Assembly: GCF_041807905.1 (NCBI RefSeq)
Contig: NZ_JBGVSA010000002.1
Location: forward strand, 1 to 64,000
DNA from: JBGVSA01 sp041807905
GTDB taxonomy: Bacteria > Pseudomonadota > Gammaproteobacteria > Burkholderiales > Rhodocyclaceae
Length of the DNA stretch: 64,000 nt
Direction: 5' to 3'
Under the pieces are notes generated by a model that searched no databases, was not told where the DNA came from, and saw nothing but the letters and a program-made list of their open reading frames with translations. Positions 43,761-53,483 of the stretch are shown here, piece after piece. Every line of letters begins with the position of its first letter. The first letter of the stretch is position 1. Made by a program: the position numbers and the translations under genes.

Positions 43761-45122
43761 CTACCGTTGCTGCGCGACCCGCTCGGGATGCGCGGCAGAC
43801 GCCGTTGCCGCGTCGTCGAGCAGCTTGTGCACGACCGTCAGCGTGCGTGGGTCGCTCAGCACGCCCACGTGACTGCCCTCGACGCCAACCAGTGCGGTGG
43901 CGTCGTCCTGCGCTTCGACGCGCAACTGGCTGGTCAGGGCGATGGTGCCGTCGCCCCCCTGATTGGGCAGGTACGAAAACAGCAGATAGTGTCGCACGCC
44001 GGGAGGAAGGCGGACCCGCGTGTGGGCCTCGTCGTCGCGGTAGAAAAGGCTGTCGAGGAAGTCGCTGCGTGGCGCGATGTCGATCCACGACCATACCGGC
44101 GTCGGAGCGTCGCGCACGCCGAGCGCGGCGGATGCCACGCCATCCCACGGGCCTGCCACGGTGATGAACAGCGGTACAAAATCGTCGCTGATGGCGTGCA
44201 GGTGCATCAGCATCGCGCGTGAGACCAGCGTGCCCATGCTGTGCGAGACGACCATCGCCTCCGGGAAACCATAGCGCAGATGTACCTCGTGCATCAGTTC
44301 GGCAAGGCGCCTGGACAGCAGTCCGAGCGGAATGCCGGATGGGTAAAAGACCACCCACGGCTGAAAGCGTTTGGTGTCGAGGTTGCCGATGAGATTGCGG
44401 AAATCCGTCGGTGTGCCGCTCAGGCCGTGCACGAAAAGCACCGGGATCTTCTTGGGGTCGTAGTCCTGCAGGAAGTAAATGCCCATGCGGGCGCGCTGGA
44501 TGAAGTCGTAGGGCCGCCACAGGCCCATGGTGGCCATGGTGCGCGAAAAATTCGGGTCGTCCAGCGTGGTGATCTGGCCAGCCGTCAGTGGCGCGGCAGC
44601 AAAAGTCTGCCCGAGCTGCTGCTGGTCTTCGCCGATGCGCATGCTGAAGAAGTCGACACTTGCCTCGCCGACATCCGGTATGCCGTTGATGACGACGTTC
44701 TGCACGATCTCTTCGCCGCGCCCGGCGCAGTGCACACTTTGCTCGGCATTGGGCACGTAGGCCGGTTCGCCCGCGTCGTAGCTGAGGTTGCTGTTGAGGT
44801 CCTGCACGGCGACGACGGCGTAATCGCCGGCGACGGCGCTGAAACCCCATTGGTTGGTGCGCGATAGCACCGAGAAGTCATAGACCTGCCAGTTCTCCCG
44901 CTCCAGCGGTGTGCCGTCGACATGCCGATACAGCGCCACGATGAGCGGCGCGCGCGTATTGCCGGCCTTCTTGTCGGCCAGTTGCACCGCGACCGTGCCG
45001 CCGATCTCGCAGCGAGCGGAAAGCTTGGCTTGCTGCGTGCCAACCTGGAAGAGGGCGCAGCCCGATAGCGCCAGGGAAGTCGTCAACAGGATCGCGAGCT
45101 GGCGGAAGCGTGTCATGGTCAT
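43761..45122 (-). CDS. Lipoprotein alpha/beta hydrolase
   Basis: 453 residues from the ATG at 45122 (a second ATG at 45116 fits equally; no strong RBS for either). The signal peptide ends LSGC. Residues about 35-165 are a beta-rich N-terminal domain; the hydrolase follows with LFVHGLSGTPTDFRN for the oxyanion hole, SHSMG (variant of GxSxG) for the nucleophile and GSHVGVLSD for the histidine. The fold resembles lipases that act on exported substrates. The true substrate is unknown. Confidence 0.85.
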   Translation of the reverse strand: MTMTRFRQLAILLTTSLALSGCALFQVGTQQAKLSARCEIGGTVAVQLADKKAGNTRAPLIVALYRHVDGTPLERENWQVYDFSVLSRTNQWGFSAVAGDYAVVAVQDLNSNLSYDAGEPAYVPNAEQSVHCAGRGEEIVQNVVINGIPDVGEASVDFFSMRIGEDQQQLGQTFAAAPLTAGQITTLDDPNFSRTMATMGLWRPYDFIQRARMGIYFLQDYDPKKIPVLFVHGLSGTPTDFRNLIGNLDTKRFQPWVVFYPSGIPLGLLSRRLAELMHEVHLRYGFPEAMVVSHSMGTLVSRAMLMHLHAISDDFVPLFITVAGPWDGVASAALGVRDAPTPVWSWIDIAPRSDFLDSLFYRDDEAHTRVRLPPGVRHYLLFSYLPNQGGDGTIALTSQLRVEAQDDATALVGVEGSHVGVLSDPRTLTVVHKLLDDAATASAAHPERVAQQR

Positions 45123-45236
45123 GTCGTCACGATGAGATCGTCGAAGCATAGCGTGGCGCATTCTCTGTTCCTTGCTCTGGATCCGACCGTGCGCGGCGGA
45201 CATGCGCCCCAAAGCCCGCCTCGCGCTTCATTGGCG

Positions 45237-48203
45237 TTACGGCTCCCAGGGCGAGTTGCCCGGCGACGGCCCTTCGGCCAGTTCCGATGGATCGACGTAG
45301 CGCGACAGGTCGACCTGATCGATCTGCTCCTGCGGCAGGTAGCGGCGCGCGTATTCGAGATACACCCCCGAGGTGAGGAATAGCGTGAAGAGGTCGGCGT
45401 CGATGTGCCGCTCGTCGCGCATGCGGGCCATGATCTCGACTGCTTCCGATAGCGTCTTGCCGGTCTTGTAGGGCCGATCGGCGGCGGTGAGCGCTTCGAA
45501 GATGTCGGCGATCGCCATGATGCGAGAGCGCGTGCCCATTTGGTCCGCGGTGAGCCGGCGAGGGTAGCCTGTGCCGTCGAGTTTCTCGTGATGGCTGCCG
45601 GCGATGTCGACCACGCGCGATAGATGCTTGGGCCATGGCAGGCGCGTGAGCATGCGGATGGTTTCGACGATGTGCTCGTTGATCTTGTAACGCTCTTCCG
45701 GCGTGAGTGTGCCGCGCGGCGTGGACAGGTTGTAGAGCTCGCCACGGTTGTAGAGATTCTCGGGGACCGCCATGCGGATGCCCCACGGGTTGTCGGAGGC
45801 GATGCGTTCGCGGCGCGGGCGCGCAATGATGTGCTCGGGCCGATCGGCCAGCAGCGGTTCGAGCGTCGGTACGGGGTGGTGGTCCGAGGCGAGCTTGCGG
45901 GCGAGTTCGTCGTGCGACAGGCCCAGGCGATCGTCCAGCGTGCGCGTCCACATGCGGCGACCGATACTGCGTAACCGCTCGACGTCGTTCGGTGCCATGA
46001 ATTCGCCGCCGTGATTGCTGCGCGCCACGAAGGCGAATTCCTCATCCAGTTCGGCCCACGATTCCTGCAGCTCTCGCAGGCGCGTCGTGCGCTCGGCGCC
46101 GTTGGCGATATCGCGCCAGCAGGCCACTTCGGCTTCGCGCTTGAGCACCTCGAAGCGCATGCGTACCTCATGAATGCGGTCGTAGAGCGTTTCCAGCTTG
46201 GTCGCCTTGTCGACGACGAATTCCGGCGTGGTCACCTTGCCGCAATCGTGCAGCCACGCGGCGATGTGCAACTCCTCCCACTGCTCGGCGCTCAGGCGGT
46301 AATCCTTGAACACGCCAGTGGTGGCATCGTCGGCGGCATGCGCCAGCATCTTGGCCAGTTCGGGCACGCGCTGGCAGTGGCCGGCCGTGTAGGGATTCTT
46401 GGCGTCGATGGCGCCGGCAACCAGTTGGATGAACGACTCCAGCAAGTCTTTCTGTTCTTGCAGCATGCGCTGCGCTTCGATGCTGACCGCGGCGAACGAC
46501 GCCACCGCTTCGAGCAGGGAAATCACGTCCTGCGGCGACGTGTGGCGGAATACCGCTTCGTCGTAGCTCATGATCAGCACGCCCAGGGCTTCGCCTCCGC
46601 GCGTGCGCAGCGGCACCGACACCAGCGCCTGTTCCCGATCCGTCGGCAGATTGGGATACCACGATTGGGCGCTCGCTTCGGCCGCCGGAATGTGCAGGCT
46701 GCCGGAGCGGACCGCGCGCACGGCAGGGTGACCCGAATCGAAATCGGGGAAGATCGGCGTGGCCGGCGACATGATGAGTGTTTCGCCGACGCGGGCAACG
46801 ATCGGCAGCAGGCTCTTGTCCGGTTCGAGCAGGTAGATCACGCCGCCGCTGGCGTGGGTGAGCTGGCTGGCTTCGTTCAATACCAGGTCGAGCAACTTGT
46901 TCAGGTCGCGTTCCGAGGCCAGCGCCTGCCCGACGTTGAGAAACTTGCGGATGGTGGTCTTCATGCCCGCCATCGACTGCGCGAGGTCGTCGATTTCGAG
47001 GATCGAACTCTTCACCGACGGGCGCTCGTCGAACTTCAATGCGCGCACGTGTTCGGCTTCGGCGGTGAGCAGGTGCAAGGGGTGCGAGGCAAGTTTGGAG
47101 AGCCACCATGTCATCAACACGGCAATCACCACGGCGATCAGTGCGGCAATCAGGCCGCGGTCGCGGATGGCGTCCGCGTCCGAGAGCAATTCGCTCATCG
47201 GGGCCGCAATGGCGAGATAGATCGGCTCGCCTTCTTCGGTCAGGCGCGAGACGGTCGTCTGCCAGTCGTCGCCTTCGGTGTGGAGCGCGCGCGGACGCCC
47301 GTCGCGCTGCGCCGGGTCCAGGGCGAGCAACCCGACCAGCGGATTGACCATGGTGCTGGCGCGCGGCAGGTGGGGCACGCCATTGGCGTCGACGGTGACC
47401 TCGGCGTCGCGATTGGACGTCGACAGGACTTCGCCTTTTTCGTTGAAGACGAAGACCAGCGAATTTTCCGTGGGCTTCAGCCTGAGGAGTGTCTCTGACA
47501 GCGTCGCCAGCGTGACATCCACCGCCGCGACGGCGCGGCCGTTCTGCGAGCGCTGCGCGAAGGTCGCGCCGATCTCGCGCGTGGTGAAGAACAGGTAGGG
47601 TGCCGTGACGAAGAGGCCGCTGCGCTGATGCGCCTCCTGGTACCACGGTCGCGTGCGCGGGTCGTAGAGGTAGTCGGCACGATGCCGATCGGCCAGCAGC
47701 CCGAGGTTGGCGTCGAAAAACAGGAAGCGCCCCGTCATCTCGCCGTTTTCCATCGCGCGGCTCTGGATCAGGAAAGCGCTGTCCTTTGGCGCATCGAAGG
47801 ATTGCGCCAGCGCGCTGTCGGGCTGCAGGCGCCGCAGCAGGAAGAAGTCCCCCGAGTCGTAGCCGATGTAGATCGCCGAAATGCTCGGCCCGTTGAGCAG
47901 CGACTGCGCCATCAGCGGCAGTTGTTGCAGCCGCGCGGGCAAGGTCGACAGGTCGGCGCTGCCGGCCTGCGCAAGGAGACGCGCTGCGCCCACAGCAGGC
48001 CGGTAGGCCGCGGCGATGTCGGTGCGGATACGCTCGGTGATGTGTTCGAAGAGGGTGGCGGATGCCGACAGCAGCATCTCGCGCGTCTGCTGGTATTGCT
48101 TGGCGACGAGTATCGTTGCAAAGCCGATCAGCAGGCAGAGGAACAGTGCCGCAATGTAGACGCGCAGCCGGTACCGGCGCATGCGCTTCAGTGCAAAAGC
48201 CAT
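45237..48203 (-). CDS. Cache-GAF-HD-GYP domain protein, predicted c-di-GMP phosphodiesterase
   Basis: 988 residues from the ATG at 48203, which has GGGAG upstream. Order: transmembrane helix (about 15-37), periplasmic Cache sensor to about 335, second helix (355-375), HAMP-like linker, GAF (about 435-590), then HD-GYP. The HD pair is His652-Asp653 (LHDCGK), with later SHHEKLDGTGYP including GYP at 879-881. About 180 residues separate the HDCGK block from the later YKINEHIVET block, much more than in canonical HD-GYP domains. It should hydrolyse c-di-GMP to pGpG or GMP in response to an external cue. Confidence 0.93.
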   Translation of the reverse strand: MAFALKRMRRYRLRVYIAALFLCLLIGFATILVAKQYQQTREMLLSASATLFEHITERIRTDIAAAYRPAVGAARLLAQAGSADLSTLPARLQQLPLMAQSLLNGPSISAIYIGYDSGDFFLLRRLQPDSALAQSFDAPKDSAFLIQSRAMENGEMTGRFLFFDANLGLLADRHRADYLYDPRTRPWYQEAHQRSGLFVTAPYLFFTTREIGATFAQRSQNGRAVAAVDVTLATLSETLLRLKPTENSLVFVFNEKGEVLSTSNRDAEVTVDANGVPHLPRASTMVNPLVGLLALDPAQRDGRPRALHTEGDDWQTTVSRLTEEGEPIYLAIAAPMSELLSDADAIRDRGLIAALIAVVIAVLMTWWLSKLASHPLHLLTAEAEHVRALKFDERPSVKSSILEIDDLAQSMAGMKTTIRKFLNVGQALASERDLNKLLDLVLNEASQLTHASGGVIYLLEPDKSLLPIVARVGETLIMSPATPIFPDFDSGHPAVRAVRSGSLHIPAAEASAQSWYPNLPTDREQALVSVPLRTRGGEALGVLIMSYDEAVFRHTSPQDVISLLEAVASFAAVSIEAQRMLQEQKDLLESFIQLVAGAIDAKNPYTAGHCQRVPELAKMLAHAADDATTGVFKDYRLSAEQWEELHIAAWLHDCGKVTTPEFVVDKATKLETLYDRIHEVRMRFEVLKREAEVACWRDIANGAERTTRLRELQESWAELDEEFAFVARSNHGGEFMAPNDVERLRSIGRRMWTRTLDDRLGLSHDELARKLASDHHPVPTLEPLLADRPEHIIARPRRERIASDNPWGIRMAVPENLYNRGELYNLSTPRGTLTPEERYKINEHIVETIRMLTRLPWPKHLSRVVDIAGSHHEKLDGTGYPRRLTADQMGTRSRIMAIADIFEALTAADRPYKTGKTLSEAVEIMARMRDERHIDADLFTLFLTSGVYLEYARRYLPQEQIDQVDLSRYVDPSELAEGPSPGNSPWEP

Positions 48204-48424
48204 CTCGAGCTCCCGCGGCAGCGACGGACGCCGCCGGCCGCCTCTCATTTTCGGGGATGCCTTCGCGATCCGTCGCGAAGACTCACTTCGCCAATCCGGA
48301 AACCTCGCTTTGCCGGCATGCCTGATGCATGTGCGGCATACGTCTGGATGTTCTTGCTGCAATCGCCCGTCGTGTTGTCAGCCCAGGCTTTGTGTATCGC
48401 TCGGTGGACGAGACCGATGCCCCG

Positions 48425-49321
48425 CTATCTTGCAGCATTTTCGAGATGTTGGCGGAACAGCTCGATGAATGCGTGAGTTTTTTCCGGGGTATGCCGTCCG
48501 GGTGGATATACCGCGTGTATGCCGCCGGCCGGCAGCGTCCATTCGGGCAATAGCCGGACCAGTCGGCCAGCGGCGACGTCCTCGCGCGCCGCGATGTCGG
48601 CCACTGCCGACACGCCCGCGCCGCCACGCGCGAGCGCAGCCAGCGCCTGCGGCGAGTCGGTGCGCAGCGGCGCACGCATGCGCACCTCGACGGTGCGGTG
48701 GGGACCCTCGAAGCGCCATGACAGCGGGCTGCGCAGCAGGCTCAGGGCGATCCAGCGGCGTTGCGCGAGGTCTTCCGGTTGCAGGATCGGGCCGGTCTCG
48801 GCCAGATACGTGGGCGAGCAGACCACCCATTGCTGGAATTCCCCCAGCCGTGTCGCCCGCAGCGATGAATCCTTCAGCCACCCCATGCGCAGCGCCACGT
48901 CGATGCCGCCGGCCACGAGATCGACGACTTCATCGGTGGCGATCAACTCTATCTGCATCTGGGGATGCGCCCGCGAGAAAGCTGCCACGGCGGGCGCCAC
49001 CACCGTCGTCGCGAAATCCACGGGGGCGGTCAGGCGCAGTGTGCCGCGCAGTTCGTGGCGCGTGCGGGCTGCGCGGGCGAGAGCCTCTTCCGCCTGCCTC
49101 AACAGCGGTGCGCATTCGGTCAGCAGATCGGCGCCGGCCTCGGTGGGCACTACGCGGCGCGTCGTGCGCGACAGCAACGTGACGCCGAGTTCGGTTTCCA
49201 ACCGTTTGACCTGCTGGCTGACCATGGCCTTGGTCGTGGATAGCCGCTGCGCTGCGGCGGTAAAGCTGCCTGTTTCTGCTACGGCGACGAACATGCGCAG
49301 GCGATTGAGATCCATGGTCAT
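48425..49321 (-). CDS. LysR-type transcriptional regulator
   Basis: 298 residues; the ATG at 49315 (MDLNRLRMFVAVAETGSF) is a close alternative start. It has the N-terminal winged helix-turn-helix (AAAQRLSTTKAMVSQQVKRLE) and the usual substrate-binding domain. It diverges from the NAD(P)-binding protein gene with 113 bases between starts, the classic arrangement for a LysR regulator controlling its neighbour, often in response to an electrophile or quinone. Confidence 0.93.
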   Translation of the reverse strand: MTMDLNRLRMFVAVAETGSFTAAAQRLSTTKAMVSQQVKRLETELGVTLLSRTTRRVVPTEAGADLLTECAPLLRQAEEALARAARTRHELRGTLRLTAPVDFATTVVAPAVAAFSRAHPQMQIELIATDEVVDLVAGGIDVALRMGWLKDSSLRATRLGEFQQWVVCSPTYLAETGPILQPEDLAQRRWIALSLLRSPLSWRFEGPHRTVEVRMRAPLRTDSPQALAALARGGAGVSAVADIAAREDVAAGRLVRLLPEWTLPAGGIHAVYPPGRHTPEKTHAFIELFRQHLENAAR

Positions 49322-49434
49322 TGTCGTGTAATCGATAACAATGAATTATGAATCGACTCGTTTATCTATCCAATCGAATCGTCGATCATTCACATCACCT
49401 ACTGAACACAACGCCATATCAACTGGAGTCAATC

Positions 49435-50079
49435 ATGAAAATCGCCCTCATCGGTGCCACGGGTTTCGTCGGTTCGGCCGTCCTGCAAGAACTGCTCTCG
49501 CGCGACCATCAGGTCACGGTCCTCGGTCGCAGCGCGGACAAGCTGCCCCGGCACGCCAACCTCGAGTTCGTCCAGACCGATGCCTACGACGCGGACCAAG
49601 TGGCGCGCGGCGTAGCGGGGCAGGACGCAGTGGTCAGCGCTTTCAATCCGGGCTGGGGCAAGCCGGATATTCGTGCCTTGTTCATGAAGGGGCACAACGC
49701 CATCGTCGCCGGTCTCAAGCAGGCGGGCGTGTCGCGCTTCATCGAAGTCGGCGGCGCCGGCAGCCTGTATGTCGCGCCCGGCGTGCAGGCGCTCGATACC
49801 CCGCAGTTCCCGGCCGAATGGCGCGAAGGGGCCGAAGGCGCGCGTGATGCGCTCAACAGCCTGCGCGACGAAAAGCAGCTCCAGTGGACCTTCGTTTCGC
49901 CCGCCACGCTGCTGCAGCCGGGCGAGCGCACCGGTACGTTCCGTCTCGGCGGCGACGATTTCATGGCCGATCCGGCCGGCGGCCCGGGCCGCATTTCGAC
50001 GGCCGACCTGGCGGTGGCCATCGTCAATGAACTGGAACTGCCGCAACACGTTCAACAGCGCTTCACGCTGGCGTACTGA
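49435..50079 (+). CDS. NAD(P)-binding atypical SDR (NmrA/YwnB-like)
   Basis: 214 residues from the ATG at 49435 with TGGAG upstream. The Rossmann motif is GATGFVGS near the start, then DAYDADQVARGVAGQDAVVSAF and VGGAGSLYVAPG. It has no YxxxK catalytic pair, so it is an atypical short-chain dehydrogenase of the NAD(P)H-binding group, perhaps an NADP-dependent reductase or a redox sensor. It is probably under the control of the divergent LysR gene. Confidence 0.88.
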   Translation: MKIALIGATGFVGSAVLQELLSRDHQVTVLGRSADKLPRHANLEFVQTDAYDADQVARGVAGQDAVVSAFNPGWGKPDIRALFMKGHNAIVAGLKQAGVSRFIEVGGAGSLYVAPGVQALDTPQFPAEWREGAEGARDALNSLRDEKQLQWTFVSPATLLQPGERTGTFRLGGDDFMADPAGGPGRISTADLAVAIVNELELPQHVQQRFTLAY

Positions 50080-50199
50080 GCGTCGCGGGGCGGTATCGCC
50101 GCCGTCGAATGTGTAATCAATGATCAGATGCGGACGATTGCCGGCCGGAAAATGCGACAATCGTTCGCTCCCTAGTGTTAAGCAATAGAAGGAAATGTC

Positions 50200-50790
50200 A
50201 TGAGCCAGGCGCTCGACGATCGTTCGCTCGATCAACTGTTCCGCACCGCACGCACTTACAACGGTTTCAATTCCGCTCCCTTGCCCGCCGACACGGCCGA
50301 ACGCCTGTACGAGCTGATCAAGTGGGGGCCGACCTCCATGAACGGCCAGCCGGGCCGCTTCGTATTCATCACCTCCGACGAAGGCAAGCAGCGCCTGCTG
50401 CCGGCACTCTTGCCGGGTAACGTCGAAAAGACGCTGGCCGCGCCGATGACGGTCATCGTGGCCTACGACACGCGCTTTTTCGAACACCTGCCGCGTCACT
50501 TCACCGCCTACGATGCGCGTCCGATGTTCGAGAGCAACGCTGCGCTGGCCGAGTCCACCGCCTTCCGCAACAGCTCGCTGCAGGGCGCCTACCTGATGAT
50601 GGCCGCCCGTTCGCTGGGACTGTCGGTCGGCGCCATGTCGGGCTTCGATCCCGCCAAGGTCAACGAGGCGTTCTTCCCGGATGGTCGCTACAAGGTGAAC
50701 TTCCTATGCAATATTGGTGTCGGTGACGACACCAAGGTGTACCCGCGCGCGTCGCGATTCGAGTTCGACGAGATCGCCGAAGTCATCTGA
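50200..50790 (+). CDS. RutE/HadB-like nitroreductase (putative malonic semialdehyde reductase)
   Basis: 196 residues with AAGGA before the start. The chain matches E. coli RutE closely: YELIKWGPTSMNGQPGRFVF, GNVEKTLAAPMTVIVAYD, SAFRNSS-type AFRNSSLQGAYLMMAARSLGLSVGAMSGFD. It is an FMN flavoprotein fold. RutE reduces malonic semialdehyde in pyrimidine breakdown, but no other rut gene is near, so the physiological substrate may differ. The gene ends before a strong terminator. Confidence 0.88.
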   Translation: MSQALDDRSLDQLFRTARTYNGFNSAPLPADTAERLYELIKWGPTSMNGQPGRFVFITSDEGKQRLLPALLPGNVEKTLAAPMTVIVAYDTRFFEHLPRHFTAYDARPMFESNAALAESTAFRNSSLQGAYLMMAARSLGLSVGAMSGFDPAKVNEAFFPDGRYKVNFLCNIGVGDDTKVYPRASRFEFDEIAEVI

Positions 50791-50816
50791 TCGCGTCGCG
50801 ACGGTTACTGCACCTT

Positions 50817-50867
50817 CCGCCCGCACCGCTGGCCTGCCGCCGGTGGTGCGGGCGGATTTCGTTTTTT
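50817..50867 (+). terminator. Rho-independent terminator of the RutE-like gene
   Basis: An 11-base-pair stem (ccgcccgcacc 50817-50827, ggtgcgggcgg 50845-50855) with a 17-base loop that can fold further, then tttcgtttttt. Confidence 0.85.
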
Positions 50868-50900
50868 GCGCCCCACTCATACAAGAACAGACTACGTCGC

Positions 50901-52088
50901 ATGAACGACCTTTCCCGACGCTTTCCCTCCTGGTTGATCCTGCTCGGCACGCTGACGGCCATCGGCCCGATGTCGGTCGACATGTACCTGCCCAGCTTCC
51001 CTGCGCTGGAGGCCGATCTGGGCACCGGCGCGCCGCTCACGCTGGCGAGCTTCTTCGTCGGGCTGGCCATCGGGCAGCTCGTGTACGGCCCGGTCAGCGA
51101 CCGCATCGGCCGTCGCCCGCCGATCTACTTCGGGTTGATGCTGTACATCGTCGCCTCGTTCCTGTGCGCCCATGTCACCAGCATCGAGTCGCTCATGGTG
51201 CTGCGCTTCGTGCAGGCGCTGGGCGGGTGCGCGGGCATGGTGATCTGCCGCGCCATCGTGCGCGACCGGTGCGATCCGCGCGCAGCGGCGCAGGCGTTTT
51301 CGATGCTCATGCTGGTAATGGGCCTGGCGCCGATTCTGGCGCCCATGTTCGGCGGCTGGATTCTCGGCGTGGCGGGCTGGCAGGCGATCTTCTACGTGCA
51401 GATGGCGTTCGCCTTCATGTGCCTGGTGTGGGTGCACGTGTCGCTGACCGAGAGCCGCAACTTCGCCCACGCCGAGCCGCTGCACCTTGGCCGCGTGCTG
51501 CGCACCTACGGCAGCCTGTTCCGCGACGCACATTTCATGGGCTACACGCTGACGACGGTGGTGGCCTCGACGGGCATGTTCGCCTATATCGCCGGCTCGC
51601 CGAAGTTGTTGATGGAGCAGTACGGCATCGAGCCGACGCATTACGGCTGGGTGTTCGGCGCCAACGCGTTCGGCTTGATCGGGGCGGGGCAGATCAACGC
51701 GCGGCTGTTGCGCCGCGGCGGCAAACTGGACGACATCCTGCGCCGCTCGCTGGTGCTGCCGCTGGCGGCCAGCATCGTGTTGCTGGTGTGTGCGTGGCTG
51801 GGCTTCGCACCGATCTGGCTGGTGCTGCCCTGCTTGTTCGTCTACATGATGAGCCTGGGCTTCATCAACCCCAATGCGGCGGCCGGCGCGCTCGCGCACC
51901 ACGGCCAGCGTGCCGGGTTGGCCAGTGCGCTGATGGGCTCGCTGCAATTCGTGCTGGCGGCCATCGTCGGCGCGATCATGGATGGATGGCTCGACGGCAC
52001 GGCCCGTCCGCTTGCCACGATGATGGCCTTGAGCGGCATCGGTGCCTGGGTCGTGCACCGCTGGCTGGTCGGGCGCCAGCCAGCGTGA
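50901..52088 (+). CDS. Bcr/CflA family drug efflux transporter
   Basis: 395 residues with 12 predicted helices. Motif A (VYGPVSDRIGRRPPIYFGL), the LPSFPALEADL turn after helix 1 and VQALGGCAGMVICRAIVRDR are diagnostic of the Bcr/CflA subfamily of the major facilitator superfamily. It exports drugs such as bicyclomycin or chloramphenicol, or a small metabolite, with protons. The RBS is weak. It is convergent with the MATE gene, 6 bases apart. Confidence 0.93.
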   Translation: MNDLSRRFPSWLILLGTLTAIGPMSVDMYLPSFPALEADLGTGAPLTLASFFVGLAIGQLVYGPVSDRIGRRPPIYFGLMLYIVASFLCAHVTSIESLMVLRFVQALGGCAGMVICRAIVRDRCDPRAAAQAFSMLMLVMGLAPILAPMFGGWILGVAGWQAIFYVQMAFAFMCLVWVHVSLTESRNFAHAEPLHLGRVLRTYGSLFRDAHFMGYTLTTVVASTGMFAYIAGSPKLLMEQYGIEPTHYGWVFGANAFGLIGAGQINARLLRRGGKLDDILRRSLVLPLAASIVLLVCAWLGFAPIWLVLPCLFVYMMSLGFINPNAAAGALAHHGQRAGLASALMGSLQFVLAAIVGAIMDGWLDGTARPLATMMALSGIGAWVVHRWLVGRQPA

Positions 52089-52094
52089 TCGGAC

Positions 52095-53483
52095 TCAGGC
52101 CGCTGCTGGCGCGTCGCCGAGCAGTGTGCCCAAGCGTTTGACGGCGTACCGTAGCAGTGCGCCGAAAAGCACGCTGGCCATCACCGTGGCCAACGTCGCC
52201 GACCACCAGAAGCCGGGCAGGCCGAGCGCATCGATGCCAAGCGCATTCACGCCGCGATAGCACAGCCACCACCCACCTGCGAGTCCGATGCCCCAGAAGC
52301 AGAAGATGTGGATCGCCATCGGCCGAGCGCTGATCTTCAGCCCGCGCAGTGCCTGCGCGCCGACTGTCTGCACCGCGTCGAACAACTGATACGAAGCGAT
52401 CAGGCCGATGAGCGCCAGCGCCGCGCCCTGTACGGCAGGGTCGGGCGTAAACAGCGCGATGACCGGCCGGTCGAAAATCCATAGCAACAAGCCGATGGCC
52501 ACCGAGCAGGCAATGCCGAGGATCAGCCCGGCGCGCACCGTCTTGCGGACGCGCGCCGCATCGGCCGCGCCAGCCGCCTGTCCGACCAACGACAGTGTGG
52601 CGATCGAAATCGACAGCGGCAGCATGTAGCAAACCCCTGCGAAATTGCCCGCGATGCGATGGCCCGCGACGGCAATCGGGCCGAGCGGCGACACGGCCAG
52701 GGCAATGAGCGCGAAGCTGGTGATCTCGACGAAGGTGGACATGCCGATCGGCAGGCCGAGCTTGAGCAGTTCCATCTGGCCGCGCGTATCCGGCGCCTGC
52801 CATCCGGCCAGAAGCTGATAGCGGCGGCTGGCCGAAGAGCGCGCCAGATACAGCAGCGACAGCACGGCCATGATCACGCTATCGATCAGCATCGATAGCG
52901 CGCAGCCCACCACGCCGAGCGGGTGCAATCCGCTCCACCCGAACGCCAGCGTCGGCGCCAGCACGACATGCAGTAGCGCCGTCGCCAGTCCAAAGAACAT
53001 CAGCATGCGCGGCTTACCCAATGCATTGAGCATGCCGCCGCAGGCGCGGTAGATGAGCGTGCCCGGCAGGCTCCACGCCAGCACGGCGAGGTAGGCGCGC
53101 GTGCGCGCTTCGACCTCCGGCGACATATCCGACAGATGCAGGATCCAGCCTGGGAAGGCGAGCGCCAGGATGCCGACGGCGCCCAAGAGCAGCGCCAGCC
53201 AGATGCTCTGCTGAAAGCAGCCGGGCAGGGCGTCGAAACGCTTGGCGCCGTAGTGTTGAGCGGCGATCGGCGTGACGCCTTGCACAATGCCGGCGAATGC
53301 CAGCGCCACCGAGATATACACCCCGCTGCCGATGCCGACGGCAGCCAGGTCGAGCGTGCCGACGTGGCCGGCGATGACTGTATCGACCAGCGCCGTGCTC
53401 ATCGAGGCGAGCTGGGCGACCAGGATCGGTGTGGCATGACGCGCGATCGCCGCGACCAGTGCCGCGGTGCGTGGACGGCTCAT
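52095..53483 (-). CDS. MATE family multidrug efflux transporter
   Basis: 462 residues, with 12 helices in two homologous halves (PILVAQLASMSTALVDTVIAGHVGTLDLAAVGIG at the start; LKLGLPIGMSTFVEITSFALIALAVSPLG in the second). NorM-type MATE proteins exchange cationic drugs for sodium or protons. Its start overlaps the stop of the upstream membrane protein gene as ATGA, so translation is coupled. Confidence 0.93.
   Translation of the reverse strand: MSRPRTAALVAAIARHATPILVAQLASMSTALVDTVIAGHVGTLDLAAVGIGSGVYISVALAFAGIVQGVTPIAAQHYGAKRFDALPGCFQQSIWLALLLGAVGILALAFPGWILHLSDMSPEVEARTRAYLAVLAWSLPGTLIYRACGGMLNALGKPRMLMFFGLATALLHVVLAPTLAFGWSGLHPLGVVGCALSMLIDSVIMAVLSLLYLARSSASRRYQLLAGWQAPDTRGQMELLKLGLPIGMSTFVEITSFALIALAVSPLGPIAVAGHRIAGNFAGVCYMLPLSISIATLSLVGQAAGAADAARVRKTVRAGLILGIACSVAIGLLLWIFDRPVIALFTPDPAVQGAALALIGLIASYQLFDAVQTVGAQALRGLKISARPMAIHIFCFWGIGLAGGWWLCYRGVNALGIDALGLPGFWWSATLATVMASVLFGALLRYAVKRLGTLLGDAPAAA

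Noticed and set aside
46011..47498. 495-residue open frame opposite the HD-GYP gene
   Set aside because: Antisense shadow in a high-GC gene; no homology pattern.
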